DNA of 64,000 nucleotides from Rheinheimera sediminis (lineage in GTDB: Bacteria; Pseudomonadota; Gammaproteobacteria; Enterobacterales; Alteromonadaceae): contig NZ_RZUF01000014.1 of the NCBI RefSeq assembly GCF_004005375.1, positions 1-64,000 of the forward strand. The letters run 5' to 3'. Below are positions 9,545 to 17,448 of this stretch, piece by piece. How positions within the stretch are numbered: position 1 is the stretch's first letter; each line of letters opens with the position of its first letter. The notes below the pieces were generated by a model that saw only the letters and a program-made list of their open reading frames with translations, did no database searches and was not told the DNA's origin. A program made the translations under genes and the position numbers.

Positions 9545-9712
9545 TTACTCTTTGAGCGGATAATGAATATCCTCATACTCTTCTATCAACCTTGCAAGGA
9601 CCTCAAGCTCTGCGCCTTGAGGCGTCCCTGGCTCAGATTCAAGAAGCTGCTCAATGGCTTCTAATGCGGATTTATATTCCTGTTCGTTTTTTATAGATGG
9701 TCTTGGTGTCAT
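9545..9712 (-). CDS. Short HigA-like antitoxin N-terminal protein
   Basis: 55 residues, ATG at 9712, stop at 9545. The sequence (NEQEYKSALEAIEQLLES, then EPGTPQGAELEVLARLIEEYE and HYPLKE) matches the N-terminal half of HigA-family antitoxins, where the same EPGTPEG...LVEAYE..HYP pattern is followed by a Cro/C1 helix-turn-helix. Here the protein stops directly after HYPLKE, so the DNA-binding half is absent. It is either a truncated gene or a natural short form. No HigB-type toxin is seen next to it. It lies 51 bp downstream of the AbrB-like gene on the same strand. Family assignment is by pattern recognition. Confidence 0.6.
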   Translation of the reverse strand: MTPRPSIKNEQEYKSALEAIEQLLESEPGTPQGAELEVLARLIEEYEDIHYPLKE

Positions 9713-9763
9713 CTTATTACCTTATGGAGTTTATTGACGTTCAGACAGCCTTTAGTGCTGCCA

Positions 9764-9985
9764 TCATTCGTCAGGCATGGTGTTTATCACGCGTGTTAAA
9801 TTCCCTGCTGCTAAGATCTGTTCATCAGTTAATGTCTGGTCTTTATGCTTTACCATCCTCATTTCTGAGCGGTCTTTATTCATCTCACAAACCAAAATAT
9901 CTCCTACGGCAAAACCTAGCTCAGTACACAGCTCATCAGGCAAAGGCAGAAGGTTATTATTAATAATTTCAACGGAGTAGCTCAT
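9764..9985 (-). CDS. AbrB/MazE-type small DNA-binding (antitoxin-like) protein
   Basis: 73 residues. The first 45 residues fit a SpoVT/AbrB swapped-hairpin domain: an initial strand (YSVEIINNN), then LLPLPDELCTELGFAVGD and ILVCE. This corresponds to the 'iPkelreelGlkeGD' core of MazE/AbrB proteins. The C-terminal tail (LTDEQILAAGN) would be the toxin-binding or linker part in an antitoxin. A GAGGGA ribosome site precedes the start. No cognate toxin is obvious nearby; the next gene on the strand is the HigA-like fragment. It may autoregulate or control neighbouring cargo. No experimental homologue is recognised. Confidence 0.62.
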   Translation of the reverse strand: MSYSVEIINNNLLPLPDELCTELGFAVGDILVCEMNKDRSEMRMVKHKDQTLTDEQILAAGNLTRVINTMPDE

Positions 9986-10377
9986 GGGATCCCTCTGTGT
10001 AACAGCATTTACTAAATGATTAAACTTAACTCGAATGGTATGTTTTTAAAAGCTAGCGTAGACATGCGCTAACTGACAACCGCCAAGTCTGTCTATTTTG
10101 TTGTGTACTGGGGGATAGCCGATAATCAGAAAACGCTTACTTCGTCTCGGTGACTCTATATCGTCTGTTCTATTTAAAAACCTAAATATCCGCCTCTGAC
10201 ACTAAACAACTCTAATTATCAGCTACCTGACTCTGGGTAGAGCATTCCAACTAGTAGTAAAAGCAGGAGATAACAGCTCACGCTTCCTCTCTCCATCTCC
10301 GAGGACAAATCCTCTTGTCAATACTGCCCATGGCCGTTAACTTGATTCTAATGACGTGTTAATTCTGGCGAGTTGCT
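9986..10377. other. Intergenic gap between divergent cargo genes and tniQ
   Basis: This 392-bp gap separates leftward genes from the rightward tniQ-cas operon, so it should carry both promoters. I see no gene, repeat or clear -35/-10 pair, and no strong Shine-Dalgarno in front of tniQ (only a weak GGCGAG at 10368-10373). Confidence 0.5.
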
Positions 10378-11610
10378 ATGGCGTTTCTCTTTTCACCCAA
10401 GGCGCGTGCTTTTGCTGATGAGTCGCTGGAAAGCTACTTATTACGTGTTGTTGCAGAGAATTTTTTTGCCTCTTACTCGCAGCTTAGTTTAGCGATAAGA
10501 GAAGAGCTACATGAGTTAGATTTTGAAGCGCATGGCGCTTTTCCCGTCGATTTAAAACTCTTAAACGTCTACCACGCCAAGCTGAACAGCCACTTTCGAA
10601 TGAGAGCGCTGGGTTTGCTTGAGCGCTTGCTTGGCCTTCCGGATTATGAATTAAAAAAACTTGCGCTCTTAAAGTCAAACCGCATTTTTAGCGGCTCTTT
10701 TTCCGCAGTTCACCGAGGTGGTGTTGATATTCCGCTGAGCTTTATCCGTTACTCTGCTCAAAACGAATTAACGAGCGTTCCGGTTTGTCCTTATTGCTTG
10801 TCGAGTGAACCTTACATTCGACAGCATTGGCACTATAAGCCTTATCAGGTTTGTGCCGAGCATCAGTGTGAGTTGCTTCATAGTTGCCCTCAATGCAGTG
10901 CCTCAATCAATTACTTGGAAAACGGCTCTGTTACAAACTGTCTTTGCGGCTACGAATTTGCCTTGGCGACCACAGCCAAAGCTGAAGAACTGACTTTTTT
11001 ATTATCCAAAAGCCTTATTAATGCTGACCCTGTATCCAGTAATCCTTTGCTAAATGTGCGGTCCGCTTCGCAGCGTTTTGCCGCCCTGGTCTGGTATCAG
11101 GATAGGTATTCCGAGGGCACCGAAAATGTGTTTAGGGATGCTGTGCTGTATTTCAATAATTGGCCAAAGAACTTTTATCAGGAATTGGATCAAGTCACTT
11201 TAAGGGCAGAACAAAAGCTTATTGACCAGTTTAACAAAACACCTTTTCACCATATTTATGGCGACCTCATTTTGAGGTCACAATGCTTATATCCCTATGA
11301 CAAAGAACCGCATTTTATCTACCTAGCGTTGATGGATTATTTAGAGTTGTTGGTTCAGTCTAATCCTAAAACGACAAAGCCAAATATCGCAGACATGTTG
11401 GTAAGCGTTGCAGAGACTGCTGTACTGCTTGCAACTACAAATGAGCAAGTCTACCGACTTTATCAGGAGGGTATTTTAAAGCATGCGTTTAGGCAGCCAT
11501 TACGTCAACGGATTGATCCCAATGCTCCAATATTTCATTTGCGGCAAGTGACGGAGTACAAGAGCAGTTTTGGCGCAAACAGTATAGGGATGTATTTGTC
11601 AGCATGGTAA
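10378..11610 (+). CDS. tniQ: TniQ (I-F3 CAST targeting adaptor)
   Basis: 410 residues, close to the roughly 395 of the TniQ of the Vibrio cholerae I-F3 CAST. The N-terminal ADESLESYLLRV (about residues 12-23) and the FSAVHRGG segment match TniQ family patterns. Zinc-binding cysteine/histidine pairs follow: C137-PY-C140, CAEH, CPQC and CLCG. In I-F3 systems a TniQ dimer sits on the Cas6 end of the Cascade complex and recruits TnsC/TnsAB for RNA-guided insertion. The gene overlaps cas8/5 by 7 bp, as expected for one operon. The length and the following cas genes exclude a plain TnsD homing protein. Confidence 0.93.
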   Translation: MAFLFSPKARAFADESLESYLLRVVAENFFASYSQLSLAIREELHELDFEAHGAFPVDLKLLNVYHAKLNSHFRMRALGLLERLLGLPDYELKKLALLKSNRIFSGSFSAVHRGGVDIPLSFIRYSAQNELTSVPVCPYCLSSEPYIRQHWHYKPYQVCAEHQCELLHSCPQCSASINYLENGSVTNCLCGYEFALATTAKAEELTFLLSKSLINADPVSSNPLLNVRSASQRFAALVWYQDRYSEGTENVFRDAVLYFNNWPKNFYQELDQVTLRAEQKLIDQFNKTPFHHIYGDLILRSQCLYPYDKEPHFIYLALMDYLELLVQSNPKTTKPNIADMLVSVAETAVLLATTNEQVYRLYQEGILKHAFRQPLRQRIDPNAPIFHLRQVTEYKSSFGANSIGMYLSAW

Positions 11611-13703
11611 CTAACCTGACTTTTAGACAATTATTAGACGTTGAAGAAGTCTCAGAACGCACTACAGCATTGAGGTCGGCCTTTGCTGCTTATAGCGAAC
11701 CGATGGACGTGTCGGGTAATGAGACTTCAGCGCTCTCTGTCTTGCTTAATCTGACGTACCCCAAGTCAGATGTTAAAGATTTGCTTGATCAGAGCTTGGC
11801 CAGAGCAACGTTAGAGGATAAAGAACACATAGACAGCTGTGTAAATGAGGTGCAGTGGCTGCATTCTCATAACTTAAAGTATCCAGATATCAGAGTCAGC
11901 AAACAACGACTGAAAACAAAGCCACCTATCGCGAAATATGGCGTTATAAGTGGGGCTAATTGCTTGCCAGTACTTGGGTGGTCTCATGACTCGGGAAAGG
12001 TAAATCTGATCAAACTATTTGGTACTTACTTCTTTTGGCAAGGGCGTGTTTGTTGCCTGGCTGAACTGACGCAAGATTTGCCTAAACCTTGGGAAAAGGC
12101 CTTCAAGGACCACGGAATGCAGTCCAAACAAATACTGGAATTGTGTTATCGGGTTAGCCACTTTTTACCAGGAAGCGCTTTTCCTGATGCTGTAGATAGG
12201 CATTCAGTTCAGGTCAGAATGCCTTACCGTGACGGGTATCTGGCAATTACTCCTGTGGTGTCTCATTCGCTTCAGCTTGAAATTCAAAAAGCTGCTCTCA
12301 GTAAGCAAGTTCGTTCAACAAATATCATCTTTACCCGACCCGCTTCCGTTGGTGATTTAGCTGCTTCGCTTGGTGGCAGTATTAAAGTGCTGAATTACCC
12401 ACCGCGAGTGAATCAAACGGCCAGCAGTTCAGTGGATACCCTGCTGGAGAGAGTATATAGGGGGGAGACAATCTTAAGTCTTAGGACGTTATCTCAGCAG
12501 AGGTTTAGAAAAGCCTTAGAACTTTTGCGGACTAGTCGTTTTGCTGTAGCTTTAAAACAGCGTCGTCATCAGAGGGTTACAAGCCTTCGTCAAATAAGAG
12601 CCTCTTTGGCTGAGTGGATCGCACCAATAGCCGAACTTCGAGCGGCCATTGAAGAAAACCCACAGCTTTTGTACAAATTGGATAGTGGCGAATTCACATT
12701 AGAGCGACAGCTTGTGACTTTGCCTGCTGTTGAATTATCCGAATTGCTTAAACCGCTGCTCAAACTATTAAATTCATGCCTTTCAAATCATCCAGAGACT
12801 GCTCAGTACGCCTTTCATCAACAGTTAATGTTGCCGCTAAAAAGCCAGCTGAAGTGGTTACTATCGAATCTTTGTGCTGATGAGCGCATCAGCCAATCAG
12901 ATAACGAAAGGCCTCAGTGTTACCTGCATTTAAAAGGTATTCGGGTGCATGAAGCACAAGCACTATCGACCCCTTATTGTGCAGGTGTTCCATCTTTAAC
13001 AGCAGTATGGGGCATGTTGCATCGCTACCAACGACAGCTCAATGGCATTCTTGGCACTCGTATTCGTCTAACGTCGTTCGCATGGTATGTGAGAAGTTTT
13101 AGCTACCTGGAAGGTAAGAGACTCCCAGAGTTTGGGATGCATGGGCACAAGCAATCAGAATTCAGACGGCCTGGCATCATCGACCACAGATATTGTGATT
13201 TCTCATTTGATTTAGTAGTGCATCTTGATGGTTTTGACGACGACCTGAATGCACTGGATACACAACCTGAAGCGCTAAAGGCAAGTTTTCCCACAACTTT
13301 TGCCGGTGGAGTGATGCATCCGCCTGAGCTGAGCACTACCGCGGAATGGTGCTCTTTGTATCAGGGGGAGCTTGAACTCTATTCCAAGCTATGTGGTTTG
13401 CCACACTCAGGAACCTGGATTATGCCAACGAAATATAAATTCTCGGAACTGAGTGAGCTTATAGGGTTACTCAGTAGTGATCCGTCTTTATGCCCAACAA
13501 TGCTCGGTTACTTGTTGCTTGGAGCACCTCAAAGCAGATCCAATTCTCAGGAAGCTTTACATTGCTACGCTGAGGCGGGCGTAGGTGTAGTTCAATGCAC
13601 AAATACCAGTGAAATCAGGTTGCAAGGGTTGAAGAACTTTTTCAAAAGAGCATTTTGGATGTTAGATGCTCAAGAACAGTTCATGTTAATGAAGCGGATA
13701 TGA
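11604..13703 (+). CDS. cas8/5: Cas8/Cas5 fusion (Csy1/Csy2-type, I-F3)
   Basis: 699 residues, in the size range of the fused Cas8-Cas5 subunit that distinguishes I-F3 CASTs from canonical I-F systems (where Csy1 and Csy2 are separate). Sequence conservation with known members is low in general and I rely mainly on context: directly after tniQ, directly before cas7 and cas6, and the right length. Internal segments such as FRKALELLRTSRFAVALKQR and the central basic helices fit a large-subunit helical bundle. The C-terminal half has YLHLKGIRVHEAQA and SFAWYVRSFSYLEGKRLPEFG segments. In Cascade it binds the crRNA 5' handle and reads the PAM. Confidence 0.85.
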   Translation: MVTNLTFRQLLDVEEVSERTTALRSAFAAYSEPMDVSGNETSALSVLLNLTYPKSDVKDLLDQSLARATLEDKEHIDSCVNEVQWLHSHNLKYPDIRVSKQRLKTKPPIAKYGVISGANCLPVLGWSHDSGKVNLIKLFGTYFFWQGRVCCLAELTQDLPKPWEKAFKDHGMQSKQILELCYRVSHFLPGSAFPDAVDRHSVQVRMPYRDGYLAITPVVSHSLQLEIQKAALSKQVRSTNIIFTRPASVGDLAASLGGSIKVLNYPPRVNQTASSSVDTLLERVYRGETILSLRTLSQQRFRKALELLRTSRFAVALKQRRHQRVTSLRQIRASLAEWIAPIAELRAAIEENPQLLYKLDSGEFTLERQLVTLPAVELSELLKPLLKLLNSCLSNHPETAQYAFHQQLMLPLKSQLKWLLSNLCADERISQSDNERPQCYLHLKGIRVHEAQALSTPYCAGVPSLTAVWGMLHRYQRQLNGILGTRIRLTSFAWYVRSFSYLEGKRLPEFGMHGHKQSEFRRPGIIDHRYCDFSFDLVVHLDGFDDDLNALDTQPEALKASFPTTFAGGVMHPPELSTTAEWCSLYQGELELYSKLCGLPHSGTWIMPTKYKFSELSELIGLLSSDPSLCPTMLGYLLLGAPQSRSNSQEALHCYAEAGVGVVQCTNTSEIRLQGLKNFFKRAFWMLDAQEQFMLMKRI

Positions 13704-13713
13704 GAGGGTGCAG

Positions 13714-14766
13714 ATGGAGTTATGTAATATTCTGAAATATGACAGATCCCTTTACCCAGGGAAGGCAGTGTTTTTTTATAAAACAGCAGATGACGATTTT
13801 GTGCCACTTGAAGCAGACATAAATCGAATTCGTGGCCAGAAAGCAGGTTTTACTGAAGCATTTACGCCAAAGTTCACTCCCAAAAATTTAGCGCCTCAAG
13901 ACCTTGCGCACTGCAATCCAGTGGTAATAGAGGAGTGCTACGTCCCGCCTAATGTTGAGCATATTTACTGTCGTTTTTCATTGAGAGTTCAAGCGAACTC
14001 CTTAAAGCCATCTGGTTGCAGCGATACCAGCGTTTTTAATACGCTGCAGGAGCTTGCTGATGTATTTAAAGCATGTGGCGGTTACAAAGAGCTGGCAACT
14101 CGCTACTGCAAAAATATCCTGTTGGGCACCTGGTTATGGCGGAACCAAAACACTGGCGATACCAATATCGAGATTAAAAGTAGCTCGGGCAAAGTTTATC
14201 AAATTGATAATACGCGCCAGCTGTCATGGGATAGTGTTTGGCCAGAAGATGCTTTGCTTGTGTTGGAACAGCTGAGTGAAGAGATACATCAGGCATTAAC
14301 AAATCCTGCAGTATTCTGGTGTGCTGACATTACAGCCCAAATAGCTACTGCGTTTTGCCAGGAGATCTACCCTAGCCAGGTTTTTAGTGAAAAGGCTGCT
14401 CAAGGAGAAGCATCTAAGGTATTCGTAAAAACGAAATGTGTTGATGGACGCCATGCCGTAAGTTTTAACTCTGTCAAAATTGGTGCTGCGTTGCAATCTA
14501 TTGATGACTGGTATCTGGCTGAATCTAAACGTCTGAGGGTACACGAGTATGGAGCGGACAAAGAGTTAGGTATTGCTCTGCGCCAGCCAAACTCAGAGCT
14601 TAATTTTTATTCGTTGTTTATCAAAGCTGACAGTTTTTTGGATGAACTAAAACAGCAGAAAAATAGTACGCAGATCAAAATCAGTAGTCAGATCTATTAT
14701 GTTTTTTCTGTCCTGATTAAAGGTGGTTTGTTTCAGAAAAAGACTGAATCCAGAACACAGGAGTAA
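13714..14766 (+). CDS. cas7: Cas7 backbone subunit (Csy3-type, I-F3)
   Basis: 350 residues from the ATG at 13714, which has AGAGGG 5 bp upstream. A GTG at 13708 would give 352 residues. The pattern of the I-F3 Cas7 family is recognisable: an N-terminal L.YDRSL.P segment, ELATRYCKNIL..TWLWRN, PSQVFSEKA, IDDWYLAESKRLRVHEYG and a C-terminal LIKGGLFQKK. Six copies polymerise along the crRNA spacer in Cascade. The gene follows cas8/5 by 10 bp and precedes cas6 by 3 bp. Confidence 0.93.
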   Translation: MELCNILKYDRSLYPGKAVFFYKTADDDFVPLEADINRIRGQKAGFTEAFTPKFTPKNLAPQDLAHCNPVVIEECYVPPNVEHIYCRFSLRVQANSLKPSGCSDTSVFNTLQELADVFKACGGYKELATRYCKNILLGTWLWRNQNTGDTNIEIKSSSGKVYQIDNTRQLSWDSVWPEDALLVLEQLSEEIHQALTNPAVFWCADITAQIATAFCQEIYPSQVFSEKAAQGEASKVFVKTKCVDGRHAVSFNSVKIGAALQSIDDWYLAESKRLRVHEYGADKELGIALRQPNSELNFYSLFIKADSFLDELKQQKNSTQIKISSQIYYVFSVLIKGGLFQKKTESRTQE

Positions 14767-14769
14767 AGT

Positions 14770-15375
14770 ATGACTCGCTATTATTTTATGATCCGTTTTC
14801 TGCCAAAAGAGGCCAATTTTTCATTACTTTGCGGGCGTTGCATTTCAGTGATGCATGGCTACGTATCTAAGCATGATTTACAAGGATTGGGCGTTAGCTT
14901 TCCTGCTTGGACTAACTCAAGCATCGGTCATGTGATTGCCTTTGTGCATTCGGATATATCCATCCTGGATAAGCTAAAGCAGCAAGCGTATTTTCAGGAG
15001 ATGCAAGAATACGGTGTGTTTGAGATTAGCAACGTACAAGTTGTTCCTGCAGATTGTCCTGAAGTCAGATTCAGGCGCAACCAAACAATTTCAAAGATGT
15101 TTGTGGGTGGGATAAGAAGAAAGCTGAAGCGAGCTGAAAAGAGAGCGACCGCAAGAGGAGAGGTGTTTGAACCCCCACATACCATGCAACTCCGAGAGTT
15201 TGAGTCATTTCATGCTGTAACTATAGCCAGCCGCAGTAGTGGCCAGGATTTTTGTCTGAACATCCAAAAAGATTCAGTATCTAAACCCTGTGAATCCCAT
15301 TTTAATAGCTATGGGCTTGCCACTAATCAGCAGATGAATGGCTCTGTACCTGATTTTTCAGGTTATCTGCGATGA
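14770..15375 (+). CDS. cas6: Cas6 crRNA endonuclease (Csy4-type, I-F3)
   Basis: 201 residues, the family length. The likely catalytic histidine is H29 in ISVMHGYV, which aligns with H29 of Pseudomonas Csy4. GLGVSFPAW and the arginine-rich helix GGIRRKLKRAEKRATARGE follow. The C-terminal GQDFCLNIQ...SYGLA strands form the usual end of the fold. It cleaves array RNA at the base of the CTGCC/GGCAG stem and stays bound to the 3' handle, where TniQ docks. It is the last gene of the tniQ-cas operon, 136 bp before the first CRISPR repeat. Confidence 0.93.
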   Translation: MTRYYFMIRFLPKEANFSLLCGRCISVMHGYVSKHDLQGLGVSFPAWTNSSIGHVIAFVHSDISILDKLKQQAYFQEMQEYGVFEISNVQVVPADCPEVRFRRNQTISKMFVGGIRRKLKRAEKRATARGEVFEPPHTMQLREFESFHAVTIASRSSGQDFCLNIQKDSVSKPCESHFNSYGLATNQQMNGSVPDFSGYLR

Positions 15376-15511
15376 AATAATACCTTCATTTTTTCTGTTC
15401 AAATAAGTTGATGTTTTTAATACGTTTATATTCGTTAGTGTGTTTTAAGGTAGGTTGAAAAAACCTTATGTTTCTCGTTGATTTACATAGGTAATTTATA
15501 CTTAATCTATA

Positions 15512-15659
15512 GTGTTCTGCCGTATAGGCAGCTGAAAAAACAAGATAGCTGGCGGAGGTACAATCTGAATGGTGTTCTGCCGTATAGGCAGCTGGAAATA
15601 CTAGAAATATTACGGCACTTTGGCCCATAGCATGGTCTGCCGAATAGGCAGTTAGAGTT
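15512..15659 (+). CRISPR. I-F3 CRISPR mini-array: three 28-bp repeats, two 32-bp spacers, last repeat atypical
   Basis: Repeats lie at 15512-15539, 15572-15599 and 15632-15659; the spacers at 15540-15571 and 15600-15631 are both exactly 32 bp. Repeats 1 and 2 share GTGTTCTGCCGTATAGGCAG and carry the type I-F stem CTGCC-GTATA-GGCAG. Repeat 3 starts ATGGTCTGCC, has the loop GAATA and ends GTTAGAGTT, but it keeps both stem arms, so Cas6 could still process it. A diverged repeat after the final spacer is typical of I-F3 arrays, where that spacer guides insertion into the attachment site. By eye neither spacer matches any other place in this window. Confidence 0.93.
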
Positions 15660-15708
15660 TTTCTCGTTATTCTTCTTAGGGGAAAGAATATTTTATATTG
15701 GTAACTTT

Positions 15709-15793
15709 ATTACATTATGGATGCACATGATTTACTGGGAAACACCAAATTTGTCATCGTATGGTTATTTTGTATGTCATGGTATGGTTTCTT
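15709..15793 (+). repeat. TnsB-binding-site-like repeats at the presumed CAST right end
   Basis: Three related motifs share the core TCAT-N-(G)TATGG: a weak one, TTACATTATGG (TATGG at 15716-15720), TGTCATCGTATGGTT (TATGG at 15760-15764) and TGTCATGGTATGGTT (TATGG at 15783-15787). Spacings are 44 and 23 bp. Orientation and sequence resemble the right-end TnsB sites of the V. cholerae I-F3 element (ATCA..TTATGG). In that element the terminal ACA comes 11 nt after TATGG; here that position reads AAA (15796-15798), so the exact terminus is uncertain. Confidence 0.5.
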
Positions 15794-15959
15794 GAAAAGC
15801 TGAAGATACTGTTCGCAATAAGGCCTTTATGTCAGAGGTTAATGTCAGCGACAGAATCATCAACCTGGTGTTTTTTGCAGCAAAGGCCGTTAAGCAGAGC
15901 GGTTTTTGCTGAAAAAATAGGCGGTTGATGCGTTTTTTCAATTTTTTTATGAAAAACAC

Positions 15960-15989
15960 ATGACGAACGCCAGTTATTCAGCATAAAAT
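15960..15989 (+). promoter_or_regulatory. Candidate promoter of tRNA-Leu
   Basis: ATGACG (15960-15965, four of six matches to TTGACA) is 18 bp from TAAAAT (15984-15989). The GC-rich run GCGCCCC follows immediately, the discriminator type seen at stringently controlled stable-RNA promoters. The tRNA starts 41 bp downstream. The gap 15794-15959 before it holds no recognisable gene. Confidence 0.45.
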
Positions 15990-16030
15990 GCGCCCCGTTC
16001 TGCCAGTGTTGTTAAACACGCTCTGCTCAT

Positions 16031-16117
16031 GCCCGGGTGGTGAAATCGGTAGACACAAGGGATTTAAAATCCCTCGCTCGAAAGGGCGTGCCGGTTCAAG
16101 TCCGGCCCCGGGCACCA
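16031..16117 (+). tRNA. tRNA-Leu (anticodon UAA)
   Basis: This is an 87-nt class II tRNA including an encoded CCA end. The acceptor arms GCCCGGG and CCCGGGC pair. The anticodon arm AGGGA-TTTAAAA-TCCCT gives anticodon TAA. A long variable arm (CTCGCTCGAAAGGGCG region) is followed by the T arm GCCGG-TTCAAGT-CCGGC. It closely resembles E. coli leuZ. It is the first chromosomal gene to the right of the CAST module. Confidence 0.96.
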
Positions 16118-16218
16118 TTTCCTCTCTCCATTAAGCAATACATTCCATTTTAAATTCCAGTTCTACCACTAAACTGCTATAACTAAAACACTTTGTTAAT
16201 TTGCAGGTTTATTCTGTT

Positions 16219-17448
16219 ATGCATTTTTACTCTCTTGATTTTATTAAAGAAATGCCAAAGTCCGATCTGCATTTGCATTTAGATGGCAGCTTACGTTTAG
16301 ACAGCCTGATTGAGATGGCGGCAAAAGCCGGTGTGCAGCTGCCGAGTCAAACAGTGGAAGGCTTAAAAGAGCTGGTATTTAAGGACAGTTATCAGAATCT
16401 GGGCGAATACCTACATTGCTTCCAATACACCTGCGCCGTGCTGCGTGATATGGATAATCTGGAGCGTGCTGCTTACGAGCTTGCCATCGACAACCAACTG
16501 GAAGGCGTCAACTACATTGAAGTGCGTTTTGCGCCTCAGCTATTAATCGACCTGCCAACAGGCATAGATTTTGACCGGGTGATGCATGCGGTCAATAATG
16601 GTCTGAAACGAGCTCAGCAGGAATACAATAGCCAGGCTGCTATTCTGAACGGCGACAAACCGCCTTTTGCCTACGGCATTATCAACTGCGCCATGCGGAT
16701 GTTTGGCGACAAAGGTTTTTCACCTTACTACACCAACTTATTCCAGTTGATGCGCGATTTCAGTCCTATTGAAGTCATTAAGCTGGCTGCTATGGAATTA
16801 GTGCGCGCCAGTGTGCGATTACGGGATGAAGCTGGTATTCCTATAGTGGCTTTGGATTTAGCTGGGCAGGAGTCGGGTTATCCGGCCAGCAAATTTAAAG
16901 AAGTTTATGAGTTCGCTCATCAGCATTTTTTGCTGAAAACCTTACATGCCGGTGAAGCTTATGGTGCTGAAAGTGTGTTTGAAGCCATTACCGAATGTTA
17001 TGCCGACCGCATAGGCCATGGTTATTCCTTGTTTGTGCCTGAAATGATCCAGGACCCTGCCATCAAAGATAAACAAAAGTATATTCGTGAGCTGGCCTCC
17101 TACATCGCCGACAAACGTATTGCTATTGAAGTCTGTTTAACCAGCAACCTGCAAACCAACCCAAGTATCAGCGACATCAAAGCGCATAAACTCGGCGATA
17201 TGCTGGACCATCGTATTGTCACTGTGATCTGCACCGACAACAGGTTGGTGTCGAATACTACAGTCAGCCGTGAATACAAACTGGCGCTGGATAACTTTGA
17301 TATTCCGCTTAAACGTTTAAAAGACATGGTGGCCTACGGCTTTAAGAAAAGCTTTTTTCCCGGCAGCTATGTAGAAAAACGCCAGTACGCTAAGCAATGT
17401 TTAGAGTACTTCGATAAAGTCGCGCAAAAATACGGCTTTATTAACTAG
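16219..17448 (+). CDS. add: Adenosine deaminase family protein
   Basis: 409 residues from the ATG at 16219; a TTG at 16201 is an alternative with no better ribosome site. It is a metal-dependent amidohydrolase of the adenosine/AMP deaminase superfamily. The zinc ligands H18-x-H20 lie in DLHLHLDGS, then HAGE (H243), RIGHGYSLF, the CLTSN segment and the C-terminal TDN. The product would deaminate adenosine or deoxyadenosine to inosine in purine salvage. It is longer than the roughly 333-residue E. coli Add because of an insertion near residues 130-200, so an adenosine-deaminase-like specificity is also possible. It lies directly after tRNA-Leu. Confidence 0.88.
   Translation: MHFYSLDFIKEMPKSDLHLHLDGSLRLDSLIEMAAKAGVQLPSQTVEGLKELVFKDSYQNLGEYLHCFQYTCAVLRDMDNLERAAYELAIDNQLEGVNYIEVRFAPQLLIDLPTGIDFDRVMHAVNNGLKRAQQEYNSQAAILNGDKPPFAYGIINCAMRMFGDKGFSPYYTNLFQLMRDFSPIEVIKLAAMELVRASVRLRDEAGIPIVALDLAGQESGYPASKFKEVYEFAHQHFLLKTLHAGEAYGAESVFEAITECYADRIGHGYSLFVPEMIQDPAIKDKQKYIRELASYIADKRIAIEVCLTSNLQTNPSISDIKAHKLGDMLDHRIVTVICTDNRLVSNTTVSREYKLALDNFDIPLKRLKDMVAYGFKKSFFPGSYVEKRQYAKQCLEYFDKVAQKYGFIN

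Larger units (their letters stand above)
1..15800. mobile_element. Right-hand part of a Tn7-like type I-F3 CRISPR-associated transposon with restriction cargo (left end outside window)
   Basis: In I-F3 CASTs the order is left end - tnsABC - cargo - tniQ-cas8/5-cas7-cas6 - CRISPR - right end. Here the last four blocks are present in that order: a restriction operon as cargo, tniQ-cas at 10378-15375, the array at 15512-15659 and TnsB-site-like repeats at 15709-15793. To the right, ordinary chromosomal genes begin with tRNA-Leu. The right boundary near 15800 is approximate because no clear terminal ACA is visible at the expected spacing. Inclusion of the hsd operon rests on the family's usual layout, since tnsABC lies outside the window or is lost. 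Confidence 0.62.

Noticed and set aside
9388-9576. 62-codon minus-strand frame in the 105-bp triplication
   Set aside because: It overlaps the HigA-like gene, has no ribosome site and crosses repeat boundaries.
15386-15628. 80-codon minus-strand frame across the CRISPR array
   Set aside because: It reads the repeats and spacers as protein; the array explains the sequence fully.
15777-15959. 60-codon minus-strand frame next to the TnsB-like sites
   Set aside because: AT-rich composition and no ribosome site. I considered it as the 3' end of an attachment gene but recognised no family.
16031-16117. tRNA-Leu as protospacer for spacer 2
   Set aside because: A GAAAT...CAC resemblance exists, but far too few of the 32 positions match, even when every sixth base is ignored, and no fitting PAM was found.
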